From the NCBI GenBank assembly GCA_963665975.1, contig OY762508.1, forward strand, positions 1,116,001 to 1,180,000: a stretch of 64,000 nt of DNA, written 5' to 3'. The notes beneath the pieces were generated by a model. It saw nothing but the letters and a program-made list of their open reading frames with translations, did not search any database and was not told the origin of the DNA. Shown here piece after piece: positions 1 to 8,307 of this stretch (the first letter of the stretch is position 1; each line of letters starts with the position of its first letter). The translations under genes and the position numbers were made by a program. This DNA is from G963665975 sp963665975 (GTDB taxonomy: Bacteria; Bacteroidota; Rhodothermia; Rhodothermales; Bin80).

Positions 1-645
1 TACAAGAACCAGCCGGTCTTCTTCAAGATATTCCCTGTAGCCGGACCTGTTCGGAGCCTTTCCGATATCCACAGGCAAGACGCCTGCAACCTCGCCTCTT
101 GCCTCAAGTGCTCCGCGCATTGCATACTGATCAACGCCGCGGGCTCCGCCGGAAACAAGCACGAAGTCCTCTTCCGCAGCCCTTCGCCCCAATGCGCAGG
201 CGAATTCGAGATCGACCGTTGAGGCGCCGCGAGAGCCGACCACCGCCAGTCCACCCTTGTCCAGCAGTTCGAAGTTGCCACAGGCGAACAGCACAGGAGG
301 CGCCTTGTGCTTCAGGCGATCGTTCAGACGCTTCGGATACCACTCACCGTCCCGTGCCAGGATTGTTAAACCTGCATTCTGCCAGCGGGCAATGGCTTCC
401 TCCATTGCCGCGTGTCTATCCAGCAGCACTTGCAAAGACTTCTTGACGTAAAGCTCTGATTTCTGCCAATCGGCTAAAATCCATCGTGCCTCGCCGTCCA
501 GCAAGTTGCTAGGCTCCCGATCCTGCTTCGTGAGCCAAGTTGCGAGGCTGTGCCACTGCAATGCGGTTAGCGGTGGAGCACGATCCGCACGGCCGAGCGT
601 AACCGTACACAGCATTGTGGCCAACGTGTTCTTATCTATTTCCAT
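1..645 (-). CDS. DprA/Smf-like DNA-processing protein, 3' end cut by window
   Basis: The reading frame is open from an ATG at 645 down to base 1 (215 codons seen), so the C-terminus lies outside the window. Residues from about 120 on match the Rossmann-like DprA/Smf fold: a beta strand ending in VGSRGAS, then SGGARGVDQYA and a VAGVLPVDIG strand. The first ~110 residues are helical and not recognised. In its classic role DprA binds ssDNA and loads RecA during transformation. Here the gene starts 2 bases after the stop of a RecQ-phosphoribosyltransferase fusion, so the two are almost surely co-transcribed. That context recalls ShosA, the DprA-like partner of the PRTase toxin ShosT, more than a competence gene. 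The family call is firm; the defence role is inference. Confidence 0.85.
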   Translation of the reverse strand, partial: MEIDKNTLATMLCTVTLGRADRAPPLTALQWHSLATWLTKQDREPSNLLDGEARWILADWQKSELYVKKSLQVLLDRHAAMEEAIARWQNAGLTILARDGEWYPKRLNDRLKHKAPPVLFACGNFELLDKGGLAVVGSRGASTVDLEFACALGRRAAEEDFVLVSGGARGVDQYAMRGALEARGEVAGVLPVDIGKAPNRSGYREYLEEDRLVLV

Positions 646-647
646 TG

Positions 648-2774
648 TTATCCACCGACGGCAGCGGAAGTGAGCGCGAATGGGAATACCGGGCCTGTGC
701 CTGCCTGGCGAAGAAGCGCGGCGACCACGGTCAGTGTCCAAGTCGAGTCGACTACGTCATCAATCAGCAGGACGGGGCCTCGGCGCACAGGATTCCTGAT
801 GGCGAAGACACCGTCCAGATTACGACATCTGTGGAATTGGTTCTGCTGCAATTTTTGCGGTTCGTTGTTTCTGACCTTGACCACAACCTGCTTGAATGGA
901 AGGCGCAGCGCCTCTGCAAGTCGGGAAGCAAAGTTGGGAACAAGTTCGGAATGGCGCTGGGACGGAACACAGGTCACCCATTGCAGACTTGGCTTCCAGC
1001 GGCGGCGTATCAGATGGGCTGCCGCAGATACAAGTTCATCCCTGAACCATCCGGCCCGCTTACCCTCTGCCACCAGTTTTCCCCATCCCGCATCGCCCCA
1101 CACACTAAGTATTCTACCCTCTTCCGCGTGTAGCGTCGGACGCAAGTTGCTAGGAAACCTGTACACGGGTAAGGCTCTGGACGGGACCCGGAGCTTGCAA
1201 ACCAGATCTATCTTGGCCTGTTGAATGAAGTGGTTTGCTTCCACCTCTAGCGTACTGGAGTAAGACAGCGTGACAACGGGTTTGCCTTGGCAGGATGCGC
1301 ATTTCCCGCAATCCTTCGGCTGCTCGTCATCAAGCGACTCCGCAAGAAACCTCATGAGGCAGCCGCTCGCGTCGATATACGCCTGCACTTCACTCCACTC
1401 CAGTTCGCGCTGTCGGGTCAAGCGTTCGATGGTATCGCGGTCAATTTTGTACTTGACAGGCGTGCGGTTCCAGCGCGACCCTTTCTTGTACACGGGCGCA
1501 CGCTGCTCTACCGAGAGGTATTTTAACACTTGTTTAAGTTGACTAGGGCGAAGATTGACTCGCTGACAAAGCTGCCCAACAGTCAGCCCGTCGCTGCCTT
1601 CCAGAGCCATCAGGATCTTGTTCACCCACTCCTCCCGCGGAAACGCTGACCGTCGAAAATATGTGTGGATGAGATCATCCTCGCTGCCCGACATCAGGAT
1701 ACCGAAAGCCGTGGGGATGGCACGTCCGGCACGCCCGACTTGCTGATAATAGGCGACTATGGAGCCGGGTGCCTGGAAGTGAATGACGAAGCCCATATCC
1801 GGCTTGTCGAATCCCATGCCCAGTGCGATGGTCGCAACCAGCGTCTTAACGCCGTTGCGCAGAAGCATGTTTTCGAGATACGTGCGGTACGTGTTGGAGT
1901 CCTCGAATCCGGCGTACTCGACATTGGCATAGTAAGCTCGCGCCGGGATGCCTTGGATGGTTAGCCAGTTGGCTACTATGTTTGCGTCACGTTTTGTTAG
2001 CACATACACAATGCCTGATCCGGGAAGCGTCGGCAGGTGCTCCGCAAGCCACGCCAAGCGGGCAGCTGTGTTGGATAGCCGCATATTCTGCAGTGTTAGG
2101 GATTCCCGCATGAGCGCGCCGCGCTGGATGCCGATGTTACCCAACTGGTCTTGAATGTCGGTCAGTACGCGGCTGTTAGCCGTGGCCGTGGTGCCCAGCA
2201 CGGGCATGTTTGGTGGCATCATTTTCAGGATACTCACGATGCGCCGGTAATCGGGCCTAAAGTCGTGCCCCCAGTCCGAAATACAGTGAGCCTCGTCCAC
2301 AACGAGCAATGCGATGCGACGGGCTATCGGCCGCAGCACGTCTTTGACAAAATCCTCGTTGGCCAGACGCTCTGGAGAAATCAGAAGCACATCTACCTTG
2401 TCGTGCAGGATCTGCTCCTGCAGGTCCCGCCACAGCTCCTTGTTGGCGGAATTGATCGTTAGTGCGCTAACTCCGACTCGCTCCGCCGCTGCCAGCTGAT
2501 TGCGCATCAGGGCAAGAAGGGGAGACACAAGCAGCGTTGGACCCCGTCCACGATCCCGCAGAATCCGGGTGGCCAGAAAGTAGACCATGCTCTTGCCCCA
2601 GCCCGTGCGCTCCACCACGATGAGCTGCCGATTGCGATTGACGAGTGCGTCAATAGCTTCCCATTGCCCAGGACGGAAGTTGGCTTTGGGGTTTCCAACG
2701 CCGGCACGTAGGTAGGAGACAACATCAGACTTGGTTGTGCGGGATTTACCGTACATACGAGTGGTTGCTGACAT
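648..2774 (-). CDS. RecQ-family DNA helicase fused to C-terminal phosphoribosyltransferase domain
   Basis: This 708-residue protein starts with a RecQ core: FRPGQ (33-37), Walker A ERTGWGKS (55-62, where RecQ usually has a GGGKS-type loop), a DEAH box (160-163) followed by CISDWGHDFRP, and QQVGRAGR (344-351). Next comes a RecQ zinc site with four cysteines (472, 489, 492, 495). Residues ~590-708 are not an HRDC domain but a type I phosphoribosyltransferase, with the PRPP-binding signature VLLIDDVVDSTWT (668-680). It should be a 3'-5' helicase with an attached nucleotide- or PRPP-binding effector or sensor. The DprA-like gene follows with a 2 bp gap. RecQ, PRTase and DprA together are reminiscent of ShosTA. 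ComF, a competence PRTase, is the other family to compare. Confidence 0.9.
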   Translation of the reverse strand: MSATTRMYGKSRTTKSDVVSYLRAGVGNPKANFRPGQWEAIDALVNRNRQLIVVERTGWGKSMVYFLATRILRDRGRGPTLLVSPLLALMRNQLAAAERVGVSALTINSANKELWRDLQEQILHDKVDVLLISPERLANEDFVKDVLRPIARRIALLVVDEAHCISDWGHDFRPDYRRIVSILKMMPPNMPVLGTTATANSRVLTDIQDQLGNIGIQRGALMRESLTLQNMRLSNTAARLAWLAEHLPTLPGSGIVYVLTKRDANIVANWLTIQGIPARAYYANVEYAGFEDSNTYRTYLENMLLRNGVKTLVATIALGMGFDKPDMGFVIHFQAPGSIVAYYQQVGRAGRAIPTAFGILMSGSEDDLIHTYFRRSAFPREEWVNKILMALEGSDGLTVGQLCQRVNLRPSQLKQVLKYLSVEQRAPVYKKGSRWNRTPVKYKIDRDTIERLTRQRELEWSEVQAYIDASGCLMRFLAESLDDEQPKDCGKCASCQGKPVVTLSYSSTLEVEANHFIQQAKIDLVCKLRVPSRALPVYRFPSNLRPTLHAEEGRILSVWGDAGWGKLVAEGKRAGWFRDELVSAAAHLIRRRWKPSLQWVTCVPSQRHSELVPNFASRLAEALRLPFKQVVVKVRNNEPQKLQQNQFHRCRNLDGVFAIRNPVRRGPVLLIDDVVDSTWTLTVVAALLRQAGTGPVFPFALTSAAVGG

Positions 2775-3199
2775 GGCAATACTATGTGAACCGTCGGTAA
2801 AGTACGCAAGGCGTCGCCAAAGTTTTCACCCACGGCCTGCACATGTGCACTTCAGATTAGTGGGTGTGCTCGGAATCAGAATGCATTCGATTCTCGGGCT
2901 TATGGCAAGTATTCGGCCGACCGCGCCGTATGGATATCTACATCACGGTGCCGTCAGCGTAGATTCCCGGATTGTGACACATCGCCTGAAAGGTGGAATG
3001 GTTCGCCCTGTGCCAGGACAGGAAAGCTCGGAAACGCGGTGGCGATTTCATCTGCGCTCGCGCCCGAGATCGCATTATGGGCTCGTGGCGTCAAACACCT
3101 TGAACGGCTCACAAATATTCAAGAGATCTGGCCGACGGAATAGGACCTCTAGGCAGAAAACGTATGCGGTGTCTTGATCAGCGACCCAACGGATCCCCG
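2775..3199. other. Intergenic region upstream of the RecQ fusion
   Basis: About 425 bp without a gene I can support. It must carry the promoter of the minus-strand RecQ-DprA pair and lies downstream of mazG. One plus-strand frame (about 2790-3176) is free of stops but has no usable start; see the rejected list. Confidence 0.5.
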
Positions 3200-4018
3200 T
3201 CACGGGACATGGTCGGTCTGTTTGGCTTGTTCCCAATAGCGATCCATTTCTTCCAGCGTAGCGTCTTCCATGGAGCGACCATCCCTGGATAGACACTGTT
3301 CAATGTGCTCAATGCGGCGCCGGAATTTTCTGTTCGTCCGGCGCAGGGCGTTTTCCGGATTAATACCCGCAAATCGTGCGTAGTTAACCAGGGAGAAGAG
3401 TAGGTCTCCAAACTCGTCCTCCCTTTTCGTGGCGTCTTCGGCGCCATTGATTGCCTCGCGCGCTTCGCTGATTTCCTCCTCTACCTTTTGCCAGGCATCG
3501 ACGGCGCGTGCAAAATCGAAGCCGACTCCGGCCGCCTTTTCCTGCATCCGGTAGGCTGCAAGTAACGTGGGAAGATGTTTCGGCACGCCTTCCAGGACGG
3601 ATTGCCTCCGCTCACCCGTGCGCTTGATGCTCTCCCAATTTGTGAGCACTTCCTCCACCCCGCTGACGGACGTATCTCCAAACACGTGGGGGTGGCGACG
3701 GACCAATTTGTCGATTTCCGCTTCGACTACGTCACGCGTGGTAAAGCGTCCGCTCTCCTCTGCCATCACGCAGTGGAAGACAACATGAAGCAGCAGGTCG
3801 CCCAACTCATTCTTGAGCTCTCCCCAGTCCTCGTCCTCTATCGCACTAACGGTCTCGTAGGCTTCTTCGATGAGCAGATGCTTGACGGACGCATGCGTCT
3901 GCTCGCGGTCCCATGGGCACTGTCGCCGCAACTGACGGACGACAGCCACGAAATCGGCATAGGCCTCCATGCGTTCGGAGGCTTCGCGAAACCTGGTGTC
4001 GTAGATCTTGTCAGGCAT
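3200..4018 (-). CDS. mazG: Nucleoside triphosphate pyrophosphohydrolase MazG
   Basis: MazG hydrolyses (d)NTPs to the monophosphate and pyrophosphate, clearing damaged nucleotides and lowering ppGpp in some bacteria. The 272-residue protein has the usual two-repeat length. The first repeat holds CPWDREQTHASVKHLL, then the metal-binding EEAYE and ELGDLLLHVVFH; the second repeat has EFGDLLFSLVNYAR. I chose the ATG at 4018; a TTG four codons upstream (4030) is less likely. It stands alone on the minus strand, divergent from ssb across 190 bp, with a 425 bp gap to the RecQ gene. Nothing unusual was seen. Confidence 0.95.
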   Translation of the reverse strand: MPDKIYDTRFREASERMEAYADFVAVVRQLRRQCPWDREQTHASVKHLLIEEAYETVSAIEDEDWGELKNELGDLLLHVVFHCVMAEESGRFTTRDVVEAEIDKLVRRHPHVFGDTSVSGVEEVLTNWESIKRTGERRQSVLEGVPKHLPTLLAAYRMQEKAAGVGFDFARAVDAWQKVEEEISEAREAINGAEDATKREDEFGDLLFSLVNYARFAGINPENALRRTNRKFRRRIEHIEQCLSRDGRSMEDATLEEMDRYWEQAKQTDHVP

Positions 4019-4208
4019 GTGTAATGGCAATAATCAGAGGCGCAGTGTACGAACGTAACCTACGTAGTTTCGTACGAATCTCTATCGCTTCGAAAAAAAT
4101 AACGAGATCGTCACAACGGTATGACATACTGTTGTCACAGGCCGTTTTTACTTTGTCTGCGCACAACAAACCACATCGCCAAAGCAAACCCTAAAAAGAG
4201 GCGCAATC

Positions 4209-4727
4209 ATGGCAAGAGGAGTGAACAAGGTCATTCTCATCGGCAATATCGGACAAGATCCGGAGTTGCGGTACACGCAGGGCGGCACTGCGGTATGCAA
4301 CCTGAGAATCGCCACGCCGGAGTCCTACAAGGACCGGGACGGTCAATGGGTCGAGAGAACCGAATGGCACAGTGTAGTGGCATGGGCTCGCCTGGCCGAA
4401 ATCTGCGGCGAATATCTACGGAAAGGGTCCCGCGTATATTTCGAAGGCTCCCTACAGACGCGGAAGTGGGAAGACCGCGATGGCAACCCGCGGCAATCCA
4501 CGGAAGTCAGAGCACGGGAGATGATGATGCTCGACTCGCGGAACGGTGGAGGAGGAAGTGATGGCGGCGGTTATCGGTCGAGCCAGCGCTCTTCATCATA
4601 CGGGCAAGATCGCCCATCCGAAACGCGACCACAGCAACAGGAGCGATCCGTGGATACATCAGAATCTGCAGCGCCAAGTCCGTCCCAGGACAAACCGTTC
4701 GATGACGACGACGGACTACCCTTCTAA
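4209..4727 (+). CDS. ssb: Single-stranded DNA-binding protein
   Basis: SSB coats ssDNA during replication, recombination and repair. The 172-residue product has an N-terminal OB fold of about 110 residues (starting MARGVNKVILIGNIGQDPEL, with ERTEWHSVVAWARLAEICGE in the middle). A Gly/Ser/Gln-rich disordered linker follows, and the acidic tip DDDDGLPF recruits partner proteins such as RecQ, PriA and RecO. It is monocistronic and convergent with the RRM gene, with a perfect palindrome between their ends. Confidence 0.97.
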   Translation: MARGVNKVILIGNIGQDPELRYTQGGTAVCNLRIATPESYKDRDGQWVERTEWHSVVAWARLAEICGEYLRKGSRVYFEGSLQTRKWEDRDGNPRQSTEVRAREMMMLDSRNGGGGSDGGGYRSSQRSSSYGQDRPSETRPQQQERSVDTSESAAPSPSQDKPFDDDDGLPF

Positions 4728-4733
4728 GTACAA

Positions 4734-4749
4734 TTGGCGCTAGCGCCAA
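4734..4749. repeat. 16-nt perfect palindrome between ssb and the RRM gene
   Basis: TTGGCGCTAGCGCCAA is self-complementary over all 16 bases. It lies 6 bp after the ssb stop and contains the TAG stop of the convergent RRM gene. It could be a compact bidirectional hairpin terminator, although no T-tract follows on either strand. Confidence 0.6.
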
Positions 4750-5066
4750 CCGCGACGCTCCTCGCGGCCTCCATCTTTGTAGCCCCCTCGCCCGTGGCTG
4801 AACGGGTTGCCGCGAGAGCGCTGGCGCTCTTCTGCCTCATTCACGCGAATTGTTCTGCCCATGTGCTCCGATCCGTCTAGAGCCTCTTTGGCCCTCTCGG
4901 CGTCGGCTTCCTCCTCAAAGGTCACGAACCCAAATCCTCTCGATCGCCCCGTCTCGCGATCGTAAATCACACGCGCGTCCACAACGGCGCCGTATGCTTC
5001 AAAATGGCGGCGGAGTTCCTCATCGTCTGTACTCCAGGAAATACCGCCTACGAACAGTTTCTTCAT
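4740..5066 (-). CDS. RRM-domain RNA-binding protein
   Basis: This 108-residue protein has one RNA recognition motif. RNP2 is KLFVGGIS at the N-terminus and RNP1 is RGFGFVTFE at about 44-52. A basic Arg/Gly-rich tail with HGRGGYKDGG follows. Such small RRM proteins, common in cyanobacteria and the Bacteroidetes branch, bind single-stranded RNA and act as cold-shock or RNA-chaperone factors. The ATG at 5066 is preceded by AGGTGG at good spacing and begins directly with the first beta strand, so an upstream start at 5129 was set aside. It converges with ssb. Confidence 0.93.
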   Translation of the reverse strand: MKKLFVGGISWSTDDEELRRHFEAYGAVVDARVIYDRETGRSRGFGFVTFEEEADAERAKEALDGSEHMGRTIRVNEAEERQRSRGNPFSHGRGGYKDGGREERRGWR

Positions 5067-5320
5067 TGTGCCACCTACACATAACGTAATTGCGTTGTTA
5101 CACATGCAATATAGGTATTGATCGGACAAGTCGCGTTAAAATTGAAACAGATTCTTTTTATAAATTGAATGGTCCGGCGCTTGTTGTAGTCTCTGCCGCA
5201 CAAGGAGAAGTTGCCCTGCGAAGTGCAGGAATGGCCTCACCTTCCGGCATGGAGGATGAGCAACCTATGGTATTATCCATTCGCCTTGGTTAGGCATTTC
5301 ACTCAATTCTGGAGAAGCAC

Positions 5321-6703
5321 ATGGCATCCCCCACAGGGCGCGATCAATGGAGCGGCAGATTTGGATTCATCCTGGCAGCTGCCGGCAGCGCCATCGGCCT
5401 GGGAAATATCTGGCGGTTCCCGTATTCGGCTGGAGAAGGTGGCGGCGGCATTTTTGTCATCATCTATCTCTTCTTTGTGTTGGTCATCGGGCTTCCCGTG
5501 CTGCTTACGGAGCTCTCGATCGGACGGAAGACCCAGCGTAATCCGGTCGGTGCGTTCAAGGCCCTGGTCCCCAAAACGTCCTGGCCAATTCTTGGCGGTC
5601 TCGGTGTCGTTACCGGCTTTTGTATTCTCGCCTTCTATGCTGTCATTGCCGGTTGGACAGTTGGCTATCTATGGAAGGCTATTACAGGGGGCCTCGCGGT
5701 CGCGACAGACGCTGAATCAAGCACTGCCGTGTTTCAGGGCCTCGTTAGCGACCCGTGGCTTGCCATACTCCTTACAGGGGTGTTCCTCGCACTTACAGTT
5801 ATTGTGGTGCGTGGAGGCGTATCCAAGGGCATCGAACGGGTAACCAAGGTTCTTATGCCATTGCTGTTTGTGCTGCTGCTGCTGCTCGCAGCACGGGCCG
5901 TGACGTTGCCAAATGGCCTCGAAGGGCTAGTGTATCTCTTCAGCCCGGACTTTTCAGAGCTCAGCCTGAAGGTGGTGATCGGGGCATTGGGACAGGCCCT
6001 GTTTAGCCTTAGTGTGGGGATGGGGGCCATGATCACGTATGGATCGTATTTGCCAAAGACCGAGAATATGTGGCAGGCAGGTACGTACGTAGCCCTGTTC
6101 GACACGTTCATCGCCATTCTGGCGGGACTTATAATATTTCCGGCCCTGTTCTATGCCGGCGCCGAGCCGGGCGGCGGCCCTGGCCTCGTGTTTGTAGTGC
6201 TCCCAACGATATTTAACGCCATGCCTGCGGGAGGCATCGTTGCGATTGCTTTCTTCTTCCTGCTCTCCATTGCCGCACTTACGTCAACCATCAGCCTCCT
6301 GGAAGTGATGGTCTCCTATTTCGTGGATGAGCGTGGATGGCAGCGCAGCACAATCGGCTGGGTGTTGGGCATCGCATGTTTCATACTGGCTATTCCGTCG
6401 GCTCTGGCCAACGGAGCCGTTAGTTGGCTTGGCGCCGACGGCTTGTTTGGAGCATGGGATTTCCTGACGCTAAACAACAACATTTGGGGCAACTACTCGC
6501 TGAGTATCGGAGCGATCCTGCTGTGCGTATTTGCGGGATGGAAGTGGGGCATTCCAAACCTTCTCGCCTCGTTGGAGGAGGGTCCCAATGGCGGCTTTCC
6601 GATGCCCGCGAAACCCTTGTTCACCATCCTCGTCAAGTACGTATGTCCGTTAGCAGTGCTCATCACGCTGCTCTTCATCATCTTCACGGGCAACTACTTC
6701 TAG
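5321..6703 (+). CDS. Sodium-dependent transporter, neurotransmitter:sodium symporter (NSS/SNF) family
   Basis: This 460-residue inner-membrane protein of the LeuT fold should have 11-12 membrane helices. The NSS signature is near the N-terminus: GSAIGLGNIWRFPY in helix 1, whose unwound part binds Na+ and substrate. A glycine-rich turn (GEGGGG) and helix 2 with LPVLLTELSIGR follow. Bacterial members import amino acids with sodium; the exact substrate cannot be read from the sequence. A clear GGAGAA ribosome binding site lies 7 bp before the ATG. It reads in the same direction as the downstream CBS-domain gene, 68 bp away. Confidence 0.93.
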   Translation: MASPTGRDQWSGRFGFILAAAGSAIGLGNIWRFPYSAGEGGGGIFVIIYLFFVLVIGLPVLLTELSIGRKTQRNPVGAFKALVPKTSWPILGGLGVVTGFCILAFYAVIAGWTVGYLWKAITGGLAVATDAESSTAVFQGLVSDPWLAILLTGVFLALTVIVVRGGVSKGIERVTKVLMPLLFVLLLLLAARAVTLPNGLEGLVYLFSPDFSELSLKVVIGALGQALFSLSVGMGAMITYGSYLPKTENMWQAGTYVALFDTFIAILAGLIIFPALFYAGAEPGGGPGLVFVVLPTIFNAMPAGGIVAIAFFFLLSIAALTSTISLLEVMVSYFVDERGWQRSTIGWVLGIACFILAIPSALANGAVSWLGADGLFGAWDFLTLNNNIWGNYSLSIGAILLCVFAGWKWGIPNLLASLEEGPNGGFPMPAKPLFTILVKYVCPLAVLITLLFIIFTGNYF

Positions 6704-6771
6704 AACTTGGCCTTGGAATCCCGGTAAGACCGTGGAAGACATGACATTCCGGCGCAACGTCCACACCTGCC

Positions 6772-8151
6772 TTGGACCCTGACGCAGATCCCCTACCTGT
6801 CATACTTGCTGTCGCTGGTCAGGCCACGGAAGTCTTGATAGAGCCGACTTCGGTGTTGGCGTTTGTCCTGCTACTGGTGGCCTCTGCGGTGATTTCCGGG
6901 TCAGAGGTGGCCCTGTTTTCTCTGGATGCGTCTGTCCGTGAATCGTTGTCACAGGCCAACGATCGGGCCAGCCGGCGTGTGGTGGCGTTACTCGAAAAGC
7001 CCCAGCACCTCCTGATCACCATTTTGCTAGCCAATACGGTCACCAACGTGTCGGCGGCCATCCTGGCGGCGCTGGTTACTGAGCGCATTGCTGTGGAAAT
7101 GGGCCTCAGCAGAGGGATTGTTTTCGCCCTCGAGGTGGTCGCACTGACATTCGTGCTGCTGGTTGTCAGCGAGATCACCCCGAAGCTCATTGCATCTCGG
7201 CATGCAGTTACCTACAGCCGGATTATGGCCGGCCCGCTCAAGGCTATCTTCTGGCTCTGCTATCCGGTGATTGCGCTACTCGCTCGATGTACGCACCGTG
7301 GCATCAACCGATGGCTGGCGCGCGACAAGCCCGAAACGCTGTCCCCCGATGACCTGAAGGCCATGGCCGAAATCGGTGAGGCTCACGGGTCACTGGAGGA
7401 GGACGAGCGCGCATGGATACACTCGATAGTGGAATTCGGAGAAACGCCTGTCCGGGCCATCATGATTAACCGACTCGGCATCACCGCCCTGCCCGTAACG
7501 GCAACGCTGCCAGAGGCTCTGGAAATCATCCGTCGGAGCGGCCATTCGCGCCTCCCCTTATTCGTTGATCATCTGGACAACATACTGGGCGTCATCTACG
7601 CCAAAGACCTGTTGCCCTACTTGCCTGCGGAACGGTCGGATACCCGGGTAGACTGGACGCGGCTCATGCGACCGCCCATGTTTGTGCCCCAGGGAAAGAA
7701 GCTCGACGACCTGTTGAAGGATTTTCAGCGGCGCAAGACGCACTTGGCCATCGTTGTGGACGAATATGGAGGCACTGCCGGTATTGTCACGCTAGAGGAC
7801 GTGTTGGAGGAAGTGGTAGGCGATATCCGCGACGAACACGACGAAGTGGCGGAAAGCTACTGCGAGCAGATCGACGACCACCGCTACCGAGTCGATGCGC
7901 GGATTGATCTGGACGATCTAAGTAAAGAGCTGGATCTCAACCTGGATACGGACAGCTTTGGCTTTGAAACCTTGGGCGGACTCATTTTCCACCTAATGGG
8001 TGACATCCCCAACGTGGGTGACACTGTTTCCTACGAACGGTTACACATGGCGGTGGAATCGGTCGAGAACAATCGCATTTTGTTCGTGCGAGTGACGGTG
8101 ACTCCAGTGTTGGATGAATCGCACGCGCAACGGCGCATGGCGCAGCCATAG
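6772..8151 (+). CDS. CNNM/CorC (HlyC) family protein with tandem CBS domains
   Basis: This 459-residue membrane protein has an N-terminal DUF21/CNNM transmembrane region (about 25-190, four hydrophobic segments, with ISGSEVALFSLD). A pair of CBS domains follows (about 215-345, ending in YGGTAGIVTLEDVLEEVVG), then a CorC_HlyC domain. CNNM proteins export Mg2+ or affect divalent-ion balance; the Bacteroidetes homologue GldE belongs here, and I cannot tell which subgroup applies. No ATG precedes the first membrane segment. The TTG at 6772 is the longest choice and has no obvious ribosome binding site, so the start is uncertain. Confidence 0.9.
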   Translation: MDPDADPLPVILAVAGQATEVLIEPTSVLAFVLLLVASAVISGSEVALFSLDASVRESLSQANDRASRRVVALLEKPQHLLITILLANTVTNVSAAILAALVTERIAVEMGLSRGIVFALEVVALTFVLLVVSEITPKLIASRHAVTYSRIMAGPLKAIFWLCYPVIALLARCTHRGINRWLARDKPETLSPDDLKAMAEIGEAHGSLEEDERAWIHSIVEFGETPVRAIMINRLGITALPVTATLPEALEIIRRSGHSRLPLFVDHLDNILGVIYAKDLLPYLPAERSDTRVDWTRLMRPPMFVPQGKKLDDLLKDFQRRKTHLAIVVDEYGGTAGIVTLEDVLEEVVGDIRDEHDEVAESYCEQIDDHRYRVDARIDLDDLSKELDLNLDTDSFGFETLGGLIFHLMGDIPNVGDTVSYERLHMAVESVENNRILFVRVTVTPVLDESHAQRRMAQP

Positions 8152-8161
8152 GTTTGGCAAC

Positions 8162-8176
8162 GGTTCCAAGGGAACC
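8162..8176 (+). terminator. Hairpin after the CBS-domain gene
   Basis: GGTTCC-AAG-GGAACC forms a perfect 6-bp stem with a 3-base loop, 10 bases after the stop codon. No strong T-tract follows, so it is at best a weak or imperfect terminator. Confidence 0.4.
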
Positions 8177-8307
8177 AATTCTGCGACGCAGGGCTTTTCT
8201 GCGCTTGACGACTATTGAATTGCCCTGCCTGCATTGGAATTCTCCGTGAACGAATCACTGACAATTCCGTATACTTCATTGCCCTGTCTGGCGTCTTGTC
8301 TGCGCCC

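Noticed and set aside
2790..3176. A plus-strand frame with no stops, containing GKLGNAVA, reminiscent of motif X of C5 DNA methyltransferases
   Set aside because: It has no start codon, no other methyltransferase motif, and another overlapping frame is equally open. The resemblance is too short to support a gene or remnant.
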